Below the pieces are notes generated by a model. It did not search any database. It saw only the letters and a program-made list of their open reading frames with translations, and was not told the DNA's origin. Of a DNA stretch of 50,520 bases, positions 1 through 8,707 are shown one piece after another; position 1 is the first letter of the stretch; every line of letters begins with the position of its first letter. The translations under genes and the position numbers were made by a program. Source of the DNA: Mariprofundus sp. (GTDB lineage: Bacteria; Pseudomonadota; Zetaproteobacteria; Mariprofundales; Mariprofundaceae); contig JAUZQK010000097.1 of the NCBI GenBank assembly GCA_030951025.1, forward strand, positions 1-50,520, in the 5' to 3' direction.

Positions 1-1
1 T

Positions 2-70
2 ACAGTGAAAAATGGTACGTATGATTCAGATGTACATATTCTGGCTGCCTCTTTGTCTTATAAATTCTAG
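2..70 (+). CDS. C-terminal end of an outer-membrane beta-barrel protein (partial)
   Basis: The window opens inside a reading frame that ends at a TAG at 68-70. The 22 visible residues finish with alternating hydrophobic residues and a terminal phenylalanine (LAASLSYKF). That pattern is the beta-signal by which BAM recognises outer-membrane barrel proteins. A perfect hairpin terminator follows 21 bases later, so this is the last gene of its unit. The barrel family (porin, OmpA-type or other) cannot be told from so short a piece. Confidence 0.6.
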   Translation, partial: TVKNGTYDSDVHILAASLSYKF

Positions 71-91
71 GTGGATATGCATTGAAAGATG

Positions 92-118
92 AAAAGGGGC
101 TCTTACGAGCCCCTTTTT
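92..118 (+). terminator. Rho-independent terminator after the outer-membrane protein gene
   Basis: A perfect 11-bp stem (AAAAGGGGCTC / GAGCCCCTTTT) with a TTAC loop ends in a run of five T. It lies 21 bases after the upstream stop codon and isolates fadE from that gene. The A/T flanks make the hairpin potentially bidirectional. Confidence 0.9.
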
Positions 119-177
119 GCTGGGTGTTTGAAAGGAATCGGGTTAGACTGAAGACTGAATAGTTCAAGGAGGCCACG

Positions 178-2607
178 ATGTTTTGGATTTTTCTTGCGGT
201 GCTGTTGTTTGGGATATTATTTTTGTTAAGCAGGGGTGGCATTTCCTTAGCTATCTGGCTGATCCTGCTCTCTGCTGCTGATGTGGCATTGATGCTGATG
301 GGCATGAATCTGTATGCTGGTTTCGAACTACTGTTCTTGATTGCAGTGGTCGCTGTGTTTTTTGTGCTGGATGATGTGCGTAAAAAATATTTCAGCCAGC
401 CACTGAAAGCTTATATCAAACGATCATTGCCACCGATGTCTGATACGGAACGTGATGCCATTGAAGCGGGATCGGTGTGGTGGGATGCGGAACTGTTTCA
501 GGGTAATCCGGATTGGTCTATGTTATTGGATATGCCTGCGCCAACACTGACTGAAGATGAGCAGGCTTTTTTGCATGGCCAAACCGATGAATTATGTGCC
601 ATGCTGGATGATTGGCAGATTAGCCATCACTTGCATGATCTGCCGCCGCATGTGTGGACGTTTCTGAAAAAGAACGGTTTCTTTGGCATGATCATTCCGA
701 AATCCTATGGTGGTCTGGCTTTTTCTGCTTATGCCCATTCCTGTGTGATTCAAAAAATTGCCAGTCGCAGTGCGGCAGCTGCCGTGACGGTGATGGTGCC
801 CAATTCGCTGGGTCCAGCCGAATTGTTGTTGGCGTATGGTACGGATGAGCAGAAGGATTATTATTTGCCGCGTTTGGCCAAGGGTGAAGAAGTGCCCTGT
901 TTTGCTCTGACTGCGCCATCGGCTGGTTCCGATGCTGGTGCAATCCCTGATACCGGCATTGTGTGCAGGGCTGCGTTTGAGGGTGCGGATACACTGGGTT
1001 TATTGCTCAACTGGGAAAAACGATACATCACCTTAGGTCCCGTGGCGACGGTGTTGGGCTTGGCATTTCATGTCTATGATCCGGAGCATTTGCTTGGTGA
1101 GGATGATGACCTGGGCATTACCTGCGCCTTGATTCCTGTGACTACGCCGGGCGTGGAGATTGGTCGTCGCCATGACCCGATCAATATTGCTTTTCAAAAT
1201 GGTCCGAACAGCGGTACAGATGTATTTATACCGATGGACTGGATTATCGGCGGGCAGAGCATGATTGGTAAGGGTTGGCGTATGCTGGTGGAACGCTTAT
1301 CAATTGGACGCGGTATTTCGCTGCCATCATTGAGTACAGCAGCAGGTAAAATGGCTTGTGATAGCACCGGCGCTTATGCGCGATTGCGGCAACAGTTTCA
1401 TACTTCAATCGGCCGCTTTGAAGGCGTAGAAGAAGCTCTGGCTCGCATCGGTGGCTTGACTTATATGATGGATGCCACCGTACGCTTGACCACTTCAGCA
1501 CTCGATGCAGGTGAAAAACCAGCCGTGCTAACGGCTATTGCCAAATGCTATTTGACCGAATCAATGCGGCAGGTAATCAATGATGCTATGGATGTACATG
1601 GTGGACGTGGTATTTGCATGGGGCCATCGAATTATCTGGGGCGCACTTACCAATCGATTCCTGTTGCGATTACAGTCGAAGGGGCAAATATTCTGACCCG
1701 CAGCATGATTATCTTTGGTCAGGGAGCCATGCGCTGTCACCCTTTTTTACAACAGGAGATTGCTGCTGCATCGGTAGATGGGGATGAAGGGCTCGATGCT
1801 TTCGATCAAGCTTTGATGGGGCATCTGGCGTATACCATCGCCAATGCCTCGCGCTCGCTGTTGTATGGATTATCCGGAGGCCGTTTGGCCGCTTCACCGG
1901 TGCATGGGGAAACAGCCACCTATTTCAGGCAACTTGCTCGTTTCAGTGCGGCGACATCTGCCATGGCTGATATGGGCTTATTGAGTCTGGGTGGTGCATT
2001 AAAACGCAAAGAATCGATTTCAGGTCGCTTTGCCGATGCCTTGGCGTATCAGTACCTTTGTTCAGCCAGCTTGAAACGTTTTGAAGATGATGGGCGGCCG
2101 ATAGCGGATTTAGCGCTCATTCATTGGGTTTGTCAGTTCTGCCTGTATCAGGTGCAGCAGGCATTAGACGGGATAATTCAGAATTTTCCGGTGCGCTGGG
2201 TGGCTTGGAAAATGAGAGTCTGGGTGTTTCCTCTGGGTTGTCGTCTGACATTACCTGATGATCAACTACAGCATCAAATTGCCGAATTGCTCATTACCCC
2301 ATCAGCTGCTCGAGATCGCTTGGTTGATGGCATTTATCGAGCCGGTGCGGATGTAAATGAGGATGATATCACAGGGCGTTTGCAGCATGCCATGAACATG
2401 ACAATTCGCACGGAATCGATTGAACGGAAATTGCGTCAAGATGGTCATCAACACCGATCAGATCAGCCTTATGAAACATGGCTTGCAGGTTTGGTGGAGA
2501 AGAAGACTTTAAATCAGCAAGAGGCCGATTTGTTAATCGAGACACGCCAGGCCGTGCGGCTAGCAATCATGGTGGATGATTTTCCAGCCGATGAATGGGT
2601 TCATTGA
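178..2607 (+). CDS. fadE: Acyl-CoA dehydrogenase FadE
   Basis: Catalyses the FAD-dependent first step of fatty-acid beta-oxidation, acyl-CoA to trans-2-enoyl-CoA. At 809 aa it is close to the long FadE type (about 814 aa in E. coli) rather than the roughly 380-aa ordinary acyl-CoA dehydrogenases. Residues 1-65 form two or three hydrophobic helices expected to hold it at the inner membrane. The dehydrogenase core follows at about 120-530, with the HGGRGI segment and a VEGAN motif whose Glu501 aligns with the catalytic base of the family. The C-terminal third is the FadE-specific extension. A strong AAGGAGG (166-172) sits six bases before the ATG and fixes the start. It stands alone between a terminator and a repeat-bearing spacer. 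The rest of the beta-oxidation pathway is not in the window. Confidence 0.95.
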   Translation: MFWIFLAVLLFGILFLLSRGGISLAIWLILLSAADVALMLMGMNLYAGFELLFLIAVVAVFFVLDDVRKKYFSQPLKAYIKRSLPPMSDTERDAIEAGSVWWDAELFQGNPDWSMLLDMPAPTLTEDEQAFLHGQTDELCAMLDDWQISHHLHDLPPHVWTFLKKNGFFGMIIPKSYGGLAFSAYAHSCVIQKIASRSAAAAVTVMVPNSLGPAELLLAYGTDEQKDYYLPRLAKGEEVPCFALTAPSAGSDAGAIPDTGIVCRAAFEGADTLGLLLNWEKRYITLGPVATVLGLAFHVYDPEHLLGEDDDLGITCALIPVTTPGVEIGRRHDPINIAFQNGPNSGTDVFIPMDWIIGGQSMIGKGWRMLVERLSIGRGISLPSLSTAAGKMACDSTGAYARLRQQFHTSIGRFEGVEEALARIGGLTYMMDATVRLTTSALDAGEKPAVLTAIAKCYLTESMRQVINDAMDVHGGRGICMGPSNYLGRTYQSIPVAITVEGANILTRSMIIFGQGAMRCHPFLQQEIAAASVDGDEGLDAFDQALMGHLAYTIANASRSLLYGLSGGRLAASPVHGETATYFRQLARFSAATSAMADMGLLSLGGALKRKESISGRFADALAYQYLCSASLKRFEDDGRPIADLALIHWVCQFCLYQVQQALDGIIQNFPVRWVAWKMRVWVFPLGCRLTLPDDQLQHQIAELLITPSAARDRLVDGIYRAGADVNEDDITGRLQHAMNMTIRTESIERKLRQDGHQHRSDQPYETWLAGLVEKKTLNQQEADLLIETRQAVRLAIMVDDFPADEWVH

Positions 2608-2689
2608 GCTTGGACTTATTGTGTCATTCCCGAGGCTTTTATCGGCAATCCATGCGCTCAACTGTACCGATTCAGGAGATGCTGGAGGT

Positions 2690-2749
2690 GTGGCTTTAGC
2701 CACGCAGGGCTGCTTAATCGTTGATCAGTCGTTACGCGACTGAAGTCGC
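2690..2749. repeat. REP-like palindromes in the fadE-hyuA spacer
   Basis: The 255-base spacer 2608-2862 holds no credible gene. It contains two perfect short palindromes: GTGGCT-TT-AGCCAC (2690-2703) and GCGACT-GA-AGTCGC (2736-2749). Paired palindromes of this GGCTTNAGCC / GCGACTGAAGTCGC kind resemble REP/BIME elements common between genes of gamma- and related proteobacteria. Whether it recurs elsewhere in the genome cannot be seen here. Confidence 0.45.
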
Positions 2750-2862
2750 AGCTTCGGTGTTGTGGCAGGCTGAAGAGTAATTTTCCGTTGTTGTTCTGAA
2801 TCATTTTCCCGGCTTTAGAATCCGCGTTAGTCGCTCTCTCTAACAAGCGTTACACTGCGAGC

Positions 2863-4938
2863 ATGTTATTGGGTGTGGATACGGGTGGTACATTTACCGA
2901 TTTTGTGTGTTTTGATGCAGGTGGTCTGCGTTTTCATAAGGTGCTTTCAACGCCGGATGATCCGTCGCGAGCTATTCTGCAAGGTATTCGAGAGCTGGGG
3001 CTCGATTCCAGCAGCTTGCATGTGGTGCATGGCTCAACGGTAGCGACCAATGCGATTTTGGAACGCAAAGGTGTGCGCACGCTCTTTGTCACCCAGCACG
3101 GCCTGCAAGATTTGTTAAGTATTGGACGGCAGACACGTGCCGAGCTATATCAGTTATGCCCTGATGCTGTTGCGCCACTGCTGCCGTCTGATGATTGCAT
3201 CGGTGTATCGGCGCGCATCAATGCCGAGGGTGAAGAGCAAACCGAATTGCAGGCCTCGGATATACAAGCGGTGCTTGAGCGAGTCGGTGATTATGAAGCG
3301 GTGGCGATATGTTTGTTGTTTTCATTTATTAATCCGAAACATGAGCTTGAACTGGCAGATCAGTGCATGGCGCAATTCTCCGCCCAGCCATCCGCCCAAG
3401 CCTCCGATCAAACGGATAAAATCACTTCAAACAATGTGTTCATTTCTTTATCGCATCAGGTGTTGGCTGAATACCGTGAATATGAACGTGCCGCGACAAC
3501 GGTGCTGAATGCTTATGTCGGGCCTTTGGTGCAACGCTATTTGCAGCGTTTACAAGATAACTTGGCAGCCAAACACTTGTTTGTGATGCATTCCGCTGGC
3601 GGTGTGATGCCGGCAGAGCAGGCAGCCAAGCAGGCGGTGCGACTGGTATTATCTGGTCCTGCTGGTGGCTTGGTGGCAGCACAGGAGATTGGTTTAGCGC
3701 TCGGTAAGACAAACCTGCTGAGCTTTGATATGGGTGGCACAAGTACCGATGTGGCTTTATTGCAAGGCAGAGCACGCAAAACGATTGAAGGGCAGCTTGC
3801 CGGTATGCCGGTAGCTTTGCCGATGCTGGATATCCACACCATTGGTGCGGGTGGCGGCTCGCTGGCCTGGCTTGATGAAGCTGGTTTGCCGCAGGTGGGG
3901 CCTGCATCAGCCGGAGCGATGCCTGGGCCGGTTTGTTATGCTTTGGGTGGTACACAAGCAACAGTGACCGATGCGAATCTGGTGTTGGGTCGAATACCGG
4001 CGGATGCTTGTCTGGCAGGCTCCATGCGATTGGATTTGGCAGCAGCTCATGCGGCCTGTGCAGCGTATGGGAAAGCACTGGATTTGAGTGCTGAATATGC
4101 GGCGCAGGCGATTGTTGAAATAGCCGAGCAACACATGGCCGCAGCATTGCGACTGGTATCTGTACAGCGGGGACATGATCCGGCTGATTTTTCATTGCTA
4201 TGTTTCGGTGGGGCGGGCGCATTGCACGCCTGTGCACTGGCTGAAAAATTAGGTATGCGAAACGTGATTATACCGCTTGGCAGTGGCGCGTTTTCTGCGC
4301 TTGGTATGGTGCTGGGCAAACAGCAAAGTGAATTTTCGCGTAGCCGTCGTTTGGCTTTGGCGGATCAACATACGCCAGCATCGCTAAGAGAGCTGTTTGC
4401 AGAGATGGAAGCAGAAGCCGCCCAGGAAATGGGGGGGCTGCAGTTGAATTTCGAATATGCAGTTGATCTGCGTTATGTTGGTCAGGGTTTTCATCTTAGC
4501 ATTGCTTGGGAGCCAGCCGGCCATGATTTGCCAGGTGGTTTGTCAGGTGTTTTATCAGATGGTCTATCAGGTGATCTGGGTGATCTGGCGCAGCGTTTTG
4601 AAACGGCGCACCAGCAGGCTTATGGCCATCAACTGGATCGACCGATTGAAATCATGACCGCCCGTTTGACAGCCTTTGTTGATCGGCCGGTGCCGGTATT
4701 GCCAGAGCTTGAAGCCAGTGCCAAAGCGGCATCTGCGATGGCATATTCTAAAATCTGGCTTATGGACGCAGGCCAATCCAGCCAGGCGGCGCATTATCGG
4801 CGCAGAGATATCATGCCCGGCGTATTTTATGCAGGCCCTGCACTGGTATTGGAAGATACCGCGACGTTATGGTTGGCTGAGGGTTGGCAGATGCATGCCT
4901 CCAAACATGGGCATTTGTTGCTGGAGTATGCGCCATGA
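2863..4938 (+). CDS. hyuA: Hydantoinase/oxoprolinase subunit A (HyuA family)
   Basis: A 691-aa member of the HyuA family, the ATP-binding half of 5-oxoprolinase and N-methylhydantoinase, which cleave cyclic amides with ATP hydrolysis. The N-terminus has the actin-like phosphate loop VDTGGTFTDF (residues 5-14). A second glycine-rich loop, FDMGGTSTD, lies at about 288-296, and FGGAGALHA at about 448-456. Residues around 550-570 carry a short degenerate Gly/Leu/Ser/Asp repeat not expected in the family. The ATG has only a weak ribosome-binding site. HyuB follows 30 bases later in the same frame. Together they total 1225 aa, about the length of the fused eukaryotic-type 5-oxoprolinase. The substrate could be 5-oxoproline, a hydantoin or another lactam, and the sequence does not decide. 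Confidence 0.9.
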   Translation: MLLGVDTGGTFTDFVCFDAGGLRFHKVLSTPDDPSRAILQGIRELGLDSSSLHVVHGSTVATNAILERKGVRTLFVTQHGLQDLLSIGRQTRAELYQLCPDAVAPLLPSDDCIGVSARINAEGEEQTELQASDIQAVLERVGDYEAVAICLLFSFINPKHELELADQCMAQFSAQPSAQASDQTDKITSNNVFISLSHQVLAEYREYERAATTVLNAYVGPLVQRYLQRLQDNLAAKHLFVMHSAGGVMPAEQAAKQAVRLVLSGPAGGLVAAQEIGLALGKTNLLSFDMGGTSTDVALLQGRARKTIEGQLAGMPVALPMLDIHTIGAGGGSLAWLDEAGLPQVGPASAGAMPGPVCYALGGTQATVTDANLVLGRIPADACLAGSMRLDLAAAHAACAAYGKALDLSAEYAAQAIVEIAEQHMAAALRLVSVQRGHDPADFSLLCFGGAGALHACALAEKLGMRNVIIPLGSGAFSALGMVLGKQQSEFSRSRRLALADQHTPASLRELFAEMEAEAAQEMGGLQLNFEYAVDLRYVGQGFHLSIAWEPAGHDLPGGLSGVLSDGLSGDLGDLAQRFETAHQQAYGHQLDRPIEIMTARLTAFVDRPVPVLPELEASAKAASAMAYSKIWLMDAGQSSQAAHYRRRDIMPGVFYAGPALVLEDTATLWLAEGWQMHASKHGHLLLEYAP

Positions 4939-4968
4939 TCATCAAACAGATTTATTGTCACGCAGCTG

Positions 4969-6573
4969 ATGTTTATGGCTGTTAATCATGCCGTTCAGGT
5001 CAGTTTGTTTGCGCATCGTTTGTCGGCCATTTGCGAGGAGATGGGGGCTGTGCTGCAACGCAGTGCGATTTCACCCAATATCCGGGATCGCGAGGACTTT
5101 TCCTGCGCCCTGTTTGATCAGGCCGGACAATTGATTGCGCAAGCTGCACATATTCCGGTTCACTTGGGTTCGATGGCCTTTGCCATGGCCGATGTGGTGG
5201 GGTCTTTCGATTGGCAGGATGGTGATGTGGTGGTGTTCAATGATCCGGCTTTGGGCGGCACACATTTACCCGATGTGACGGTGGTGATGCCGGTATTCCT
5301 GAAACATGCATGCGGTGATCAAGAACTGTTTGCTTTTGCAGCAGCACGAGCCCATCACGCGGATATTGGTGGCCGCTGCCCCGGTTCGATGGGGGTGGAG
5401 ACTCGCTTAGAAGATGAGGGGTTAATCATTGCACCCTGTTATTGGTTTGAGGCGGGTAAAGAGGTGGTAGATTTGCCTCAATTGTTTCGTCATAAGGTTC
5501 GGGCGGCAGAAGAGCGTTTGGGTGATTTGTCGGCGCAAAAGGCTGCTTGTGTGGTGGGGAGGGCGCGTCTGGCTGAGTTTTCGATCACCAGCTTGAAGCA
5601 GCAGGTGAATGCCTTGATGGCGATATCTGAAGCTTATGGTCGCAGTGCAATTGCCTCGATTCCAGATGGTGATTATGGATTTGAAGATGTGTTAGAAGAT
5701 GATGGTTGCGGTACGGAAGATTTATTGATTCGGGTCAATATCAGTATCAGGGCTGATACTGCCATGGTTGATTTTACAGGTTCAGCCGACACTGCACGCG
5801 GGCCTGTGAATTGCCCCATGGCGGTGACAGCGGCCAGCGTATTGTATGTGTTTCGTTGTTTGATGCCCAAGCATACACCGCAGACTGCTGCGGTATTTCG
5901 AGCCATTCAGATTATTGTACCGCAAGGCTGTCTATTGCATGCCGCAGCAGGTGCGCCAGTGGCGGCGGGTAATGTGGAAACCAGTCAGCGCATTGTGGAT
6001 GTGGTCTTGGGTGCCTTGGCCAAGGCGATTCCTGATCGTATTCCGGCTGCTGCACAGGGTACGATGAACAATGTCGTGTTTGCTGGTGAGATAAACAACT
6101 GTGGAGAGAACAACCCTGCTGATGCATGGCTGTATTATGAAACCGTAGGTGGTGGCATGGGCGCGCATGCCGTAGGTGATGGCCTGTCTGCTGTGCAGTG
6201 CCACATGACCAATACCAAAAACTCATCCATCGAAGTGCTGGAAATGCATTATCCATTGCAGGTGTCTGAGTATGCTGTGCGCCGTCATTCCGGTGGTGCG
6301 GGTCAATATCAGGGTGGTGATGGCATTGTACGGGAATGGGTGATTCGGTCTGATTGTTCCTTATCCTTGCTGACAGAACGGCGCAAGACTGCGCCTTATG
6401 GATTAATCGGGGGTGATGCGGGCAGTATGGGGCGCAATCGTTTATGCCGGTATGGTGAGTGGCAGGATTTGCCAGCCAAAGGATCGTGGGCACTCAAAGC
6501 CGGTGATATCATTCGCATCGAAACCCCCGGCGGTGGTGGTTTTGGTTTGAAACGTAAAAAGGAAATACTATGA
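4969..6573 (+). CDS. hyuB: Hydantoinase/oxoprolinase subunit B (HyuB family)
   Basis: A 534-aa HyuB-family protein, the catalytic partner of HyuA. Family segments are visible in order: the RDREDFSCALFD region (about 39-50), HIPVHLGSM (about 62-70), FNDP followed by GGTHLPD (about 90-102) and a GGRCPGS motif (about 134-140). The glycine-rich C-terminus ends GGGGFG. An ATG at 4969 is used here; another at 4975 is possible, and neither has a strong Shine-Dalgarno sequence, which suggests coupling to hyuA. Its TGA overlaps the ATG of tsaD (ATGA), so the tRNA-modification gene is probably translated from the same message. Confidence 0.9.
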   Translation: MFMAVNHAVQVSLFAHRLSAICEEMGAVLQRSAISPNIRDREDFSCALFDQAGQLIAQAAHIPVHLGSMAFAMADVVGSFDWQDGDVVVFNDPALGGTHLPDVTVVMPVFLKHACGDQELFAFAAARAHHADIGGRCPGSMGVETRLEDEGLIIAPCYWFEAGKEVVDLPQLFRHKVRAAEERLGDLSAQKAACVVGRARLAEFSITSLKQQVNALMAISEAYGRSAIASIPDGDYGFEDVLEDDGCGTEDLLIRVNISIRADTAMVDFTGSADTARGPVNCPMAVTAASVLYVFRCLMPKHTPQTAAVFRAIQIIVPQGCLLHAAAGAPVAAGNVETSQRIVDVVLGALAKAIPDRIPAAAQGTMNNVVFAGEINNCGENNPADAWLYYETVGGGMGAHAVGDGLSAVQCHMTNTKNSSIEVLEMHYPLQVSEYAVRRHSGGAGQYQGGDGIVREWVIRSDCSLSLLTERRKTAPYGLIGGDAGSMGRNRLCRYGEWQDLPAKGSWALKAGDIIRIETPGGGGFGLKRKKEIL

Positions 6574-7610
6574 TTATTTTAGGCATTGAAACATCGTGTG
6601 ATGAAACGGCCGTGGCGATCTTTGATGGAGATTCGGTCACAGGCAAGGGCGCGATCATCGCCGAACAGATTGCTTCACAGATCGAAACACATGCTAAATT
6701 TGGCGGGGTGGTGCCGGAAGTCGCATCGCGTGAACATCTGGTGGCCTTGCCGCCGATGGTGGATGCGGTGTTAAAGCACACATCGTTGGCCTGGTCAGAT
6801 ATTGATCATATCGCGGTGACGGCAGGGCCGGGTTTGATGGGGGCGTTGTTGGTGGGTACATCGTATGCCCGTGCCGCAGGCATGGTGAACGATGTGCCGG
6901 TGATGCCGATCCATCATATGGAAGGGCATTTGCTGGCTCCTGGTCTGGAAGGGGCGTTGCCTGCTTTTCCATTCATTACCCTGCTGGTCTCCGGTGGTCA
7001 CACTTTATTGGTGCATGTCAAAGCAATTGGCCAATATGAAGTGATAGGTCAAACACTCGACGATGCGGCGGGTGAATGTTTTGATAAATCGGCACGGTTG
7101 CTGGGGCTGCCGTATCCGGGTGGTCCTGAGATTGCACAGCTGGGCGTTGGTGGTGATGGCAAACGCTTCAAGCTGCCGCGTCCGATGCTTAACCGGGATA
7201 ATTTGAATTTTAGTTTTTCCGGTCTAAAAACAGCTGTGATGTATGCGGTGAAAGGCATCGGTGGTTTAAGCAATATGGATGCCTGTGATCGGCAGGATAT
7301 GGCGGCCGGAGTTGAATCGGCGATTTGTGAGGTGTTGGTGAAAAAATCCATTCGCGCCTGTGTGCAGATGGATGCGCCACGGCTGGTTATTGCCGGTGGT
7401 GTGGCGGCGAACAATAGTCTGCGCCTGTTATTGCAGCAGTTGGCCGATGATGCTGGCATTGAGGTGTTTCTACCGCAGCCTAAACATTGCACCGATAATG
7501 CGGCCATGATCGCTTATGCCGGCTTTCAACATATACGCAGTGCTTTGCCAGCCAGCGATGATTGGGATGCCAGACCCAGATGGGCGTTGGCTGACTTGGC
7601 TAAGACTTGA
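6570..7610 (+). CDS. tsaD: tRNA N6-threonylcarbamoyltransferase TsaD
   Basis: Transfers the threonylcarbamoyl group from threonylcarbamoyl-AMP to A37 of ANN-decoding tRNAs, working with TsaB and TsaE. The 346-aa length is usual. It starts with the GIETSCDET motif (residues 4-12). The metal-binding HMEGH has its histidines at 116 and 120, and the ASKHA-fold aspartate is in CTDN (Asp309). The gene overlaps hyuB by four bases (ATGA), which makes translational coupling likely. In many proteobacteria tsaD sits near rpsU-dnaG, so the pairing with an oxoprolinase is unusual. tsaB and tsaE are not in this window. Confidence 0.97.
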   Translation: MIILGIETSCDETAVAIFDGDSVTGKGAIIAEQIASQIETHAKFGGVVPEVASREHLVALPPMVDAVLKHTSLAWSDIDHIAVTAGPGLMGALLVGTSYARAAGMVNDVPVMPIHHMEGHLLAPGLEGALPAFPFITLLVSGGHTLLVHVKAIGQYEVIGQTLDDAAGECFDKSARLLGLPYPGGPEIAQLGVGGDGKRFKLPRPMLNRDNLNFSFSGLKTAVMYAVKGIGGLSNMDACDRQDMAAGVESAICEVLVKKSIRACVQMDAPRLVIAGGVAANNSLRLLLQQLADDAGIEVFLPQPKHCTDNAAMIAYAGFQHIRSALPASDDWDARPRWALADLAKT

Positions 7611-7616
7611 GCAGAT

Positions 7617-7655
7617 GGGGAGTGGCAATGTGGGGAGTGGCAAGATGGGGGGGGG
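7617..7655 (+). repeat. Tandem 15-bp repeat and G-run after tsaD
   Basis: Two near-identical 15-base units (GGGGAGTGGCAATGT and GGGGAGTGGCAAGAT) at 7617-7646 are followed at once by nine G. It lies just after the tsaD stop codon and is not part of a gene. It looks like slippage-generated sequence and may vary between strains. Confidence 0.7.
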
Positions 7656-7751
7656 AGACGTTATTCAGTTCACACAATGATGAATGCTTGTTGATCAAGA
7701 CAGCTTACTTGTTTTAGAGTCACTTTTTTAGCATTGATGCGGAGGAAGTTT

Positions 7752-8705
7752 ATGCAGCAGTTACGCTTAAGTCGGTCTATTTTGATTCAGTTGCTGGTGG
7801 TGATTCTGGCATTGATTGCGTTGGCCAGTTATTTTTCTGATACGCTGAATATGATTTATTTTTCCAATCAGCAGACTTCCGCAGGTTTTGCCCTCAATGG
7901 CTTGATCGTGGTGTTGTTTTTGCTTGGTATGATACGGGTTGTATGGTTGTTGTTGGCTTATGACAGGGAAGAAAAGGCCTTGATGCGATGCCAGCATAAT
8001 ATGGATTCAGGGCCGGATATTCTGCTCGATCATGTCGATGCTGCTTCTATGATTGCGTTGCGGGTGTCGATGATGGAGAGCATGCGTTTGAAGCATGCGC
8101 CGATTCATCATCAGGCCATGGCGGCAACCTTATTGGCCACCGAGAGCACACGCACCGGCTTGGTTCGTTTTATTCATAAAATTATGATTCTGTGTGGTGT
8201 GCTGGGTACAATTATTTCATTGTCGATTGCGCTGTTTGGTGCATCCAATATGCTTGATAACGCCGTATCTTCCGGCGGTATGGGCATGGTGATTCATGGT
8301 ATGTCGACTGCTTTATCCACCACCATGAGCGCGATTTTGTGTTATCTGGTGTTGGCATATTTTCTGGCGGCAATTCAAAATCTTCAAACACGTTTATTGG
8401 CCAGAGTGGAAGAGTTTACCTCGATGCATTTGTTGCCGTTGTATCAGCTGAGTGAAGAAAGTATTTCACAGCATGCGGTGGATTTGGTTAGAGAGGCACA
8501 TCAATTTATGCAAGCCATCAATGAGCAATTGAACCATCTGAATATGGCATCATTAACGGAAGAAATACAACATAGTCGTTTGCAATCGGAACGCATCCAT
8601 GAAGAAAATAAAATACAATTACAACAGCAGCATGAAGATAGTAAGGCGCAGCTAGAGTCGCTTGCCGCGACCATCAAAGATGGTTTTAGATTGCCGGGAG
8701 CATAG
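7752..8705 (+). CDS. MotA/TolQ/ExbB-like proton-channel protein
   Basis: A 317-aa inner-membrane protein. Predicted membrane helices are at about residues 7-28 and 38-62, then after a cytoplasmic segment at about 140-165 and 175-208. This layout and the small-residue-rich last pair (GMSTALSTTMSAILCYLVLA) match MotA/TolQ/ExbB, which form the ring of proton-driven motors. The C-terminal 60 residues are charged and coiled-coil-like. The start at 7752 is chosen because GGAGGAAG (7741-7748) precedes it; TTG 7734 and ATG 7737 lie upstream of or inside that site. The MotB-like partner begins two bases after the stop. No flagellar, Tol-Pal or TonB genes are nearby, so the role of the motor is unknown. 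Confidence 0.75.
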   Translation: MQQLRLSRSILIQLLVVILALIALASYFSDTLNMIYFSNQQTSAGFALNGLIVVLFLLGMIRVVWLLLAYDREEKALMRCQHNMDSGPDILLDHVDAASMIALRVSMMESMRLKHAPIHHQAMAATLLATESTRTGLVRFIHKIMILCGVLGTIISLSIALFGASNMLDNAVSSGGMGMVIHGMSTALSTTMSAILCYLVLAYFLAAIQNLQTRLLARVEEFTSMHLLPLYQLSEESISQHAVDLVREAHQFMQAINEQLNHLNMASLTEEIQHSRLQSERIHEENKIQLQQQHEDSKAQLESLAATIKDGFRLPGA

Positions 8706-8707
8706 TC

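Noticed and set aside
692-994. Minus-strand and shifted-frame open frames inside fadE, recQ, the helicase gene and other large genes
   Set aside because: All are shadows of well-supported genes, with no ribosome-binding site and unnatural composition.
3440-4237. A 265-codon minus-strand open frame opposite hyuA
   Set aside because: It lies wholly opposite hyuA, which has clear family motifs, and its His/Pro/Gln-rich composition is what an antisense reading of these codons gives.
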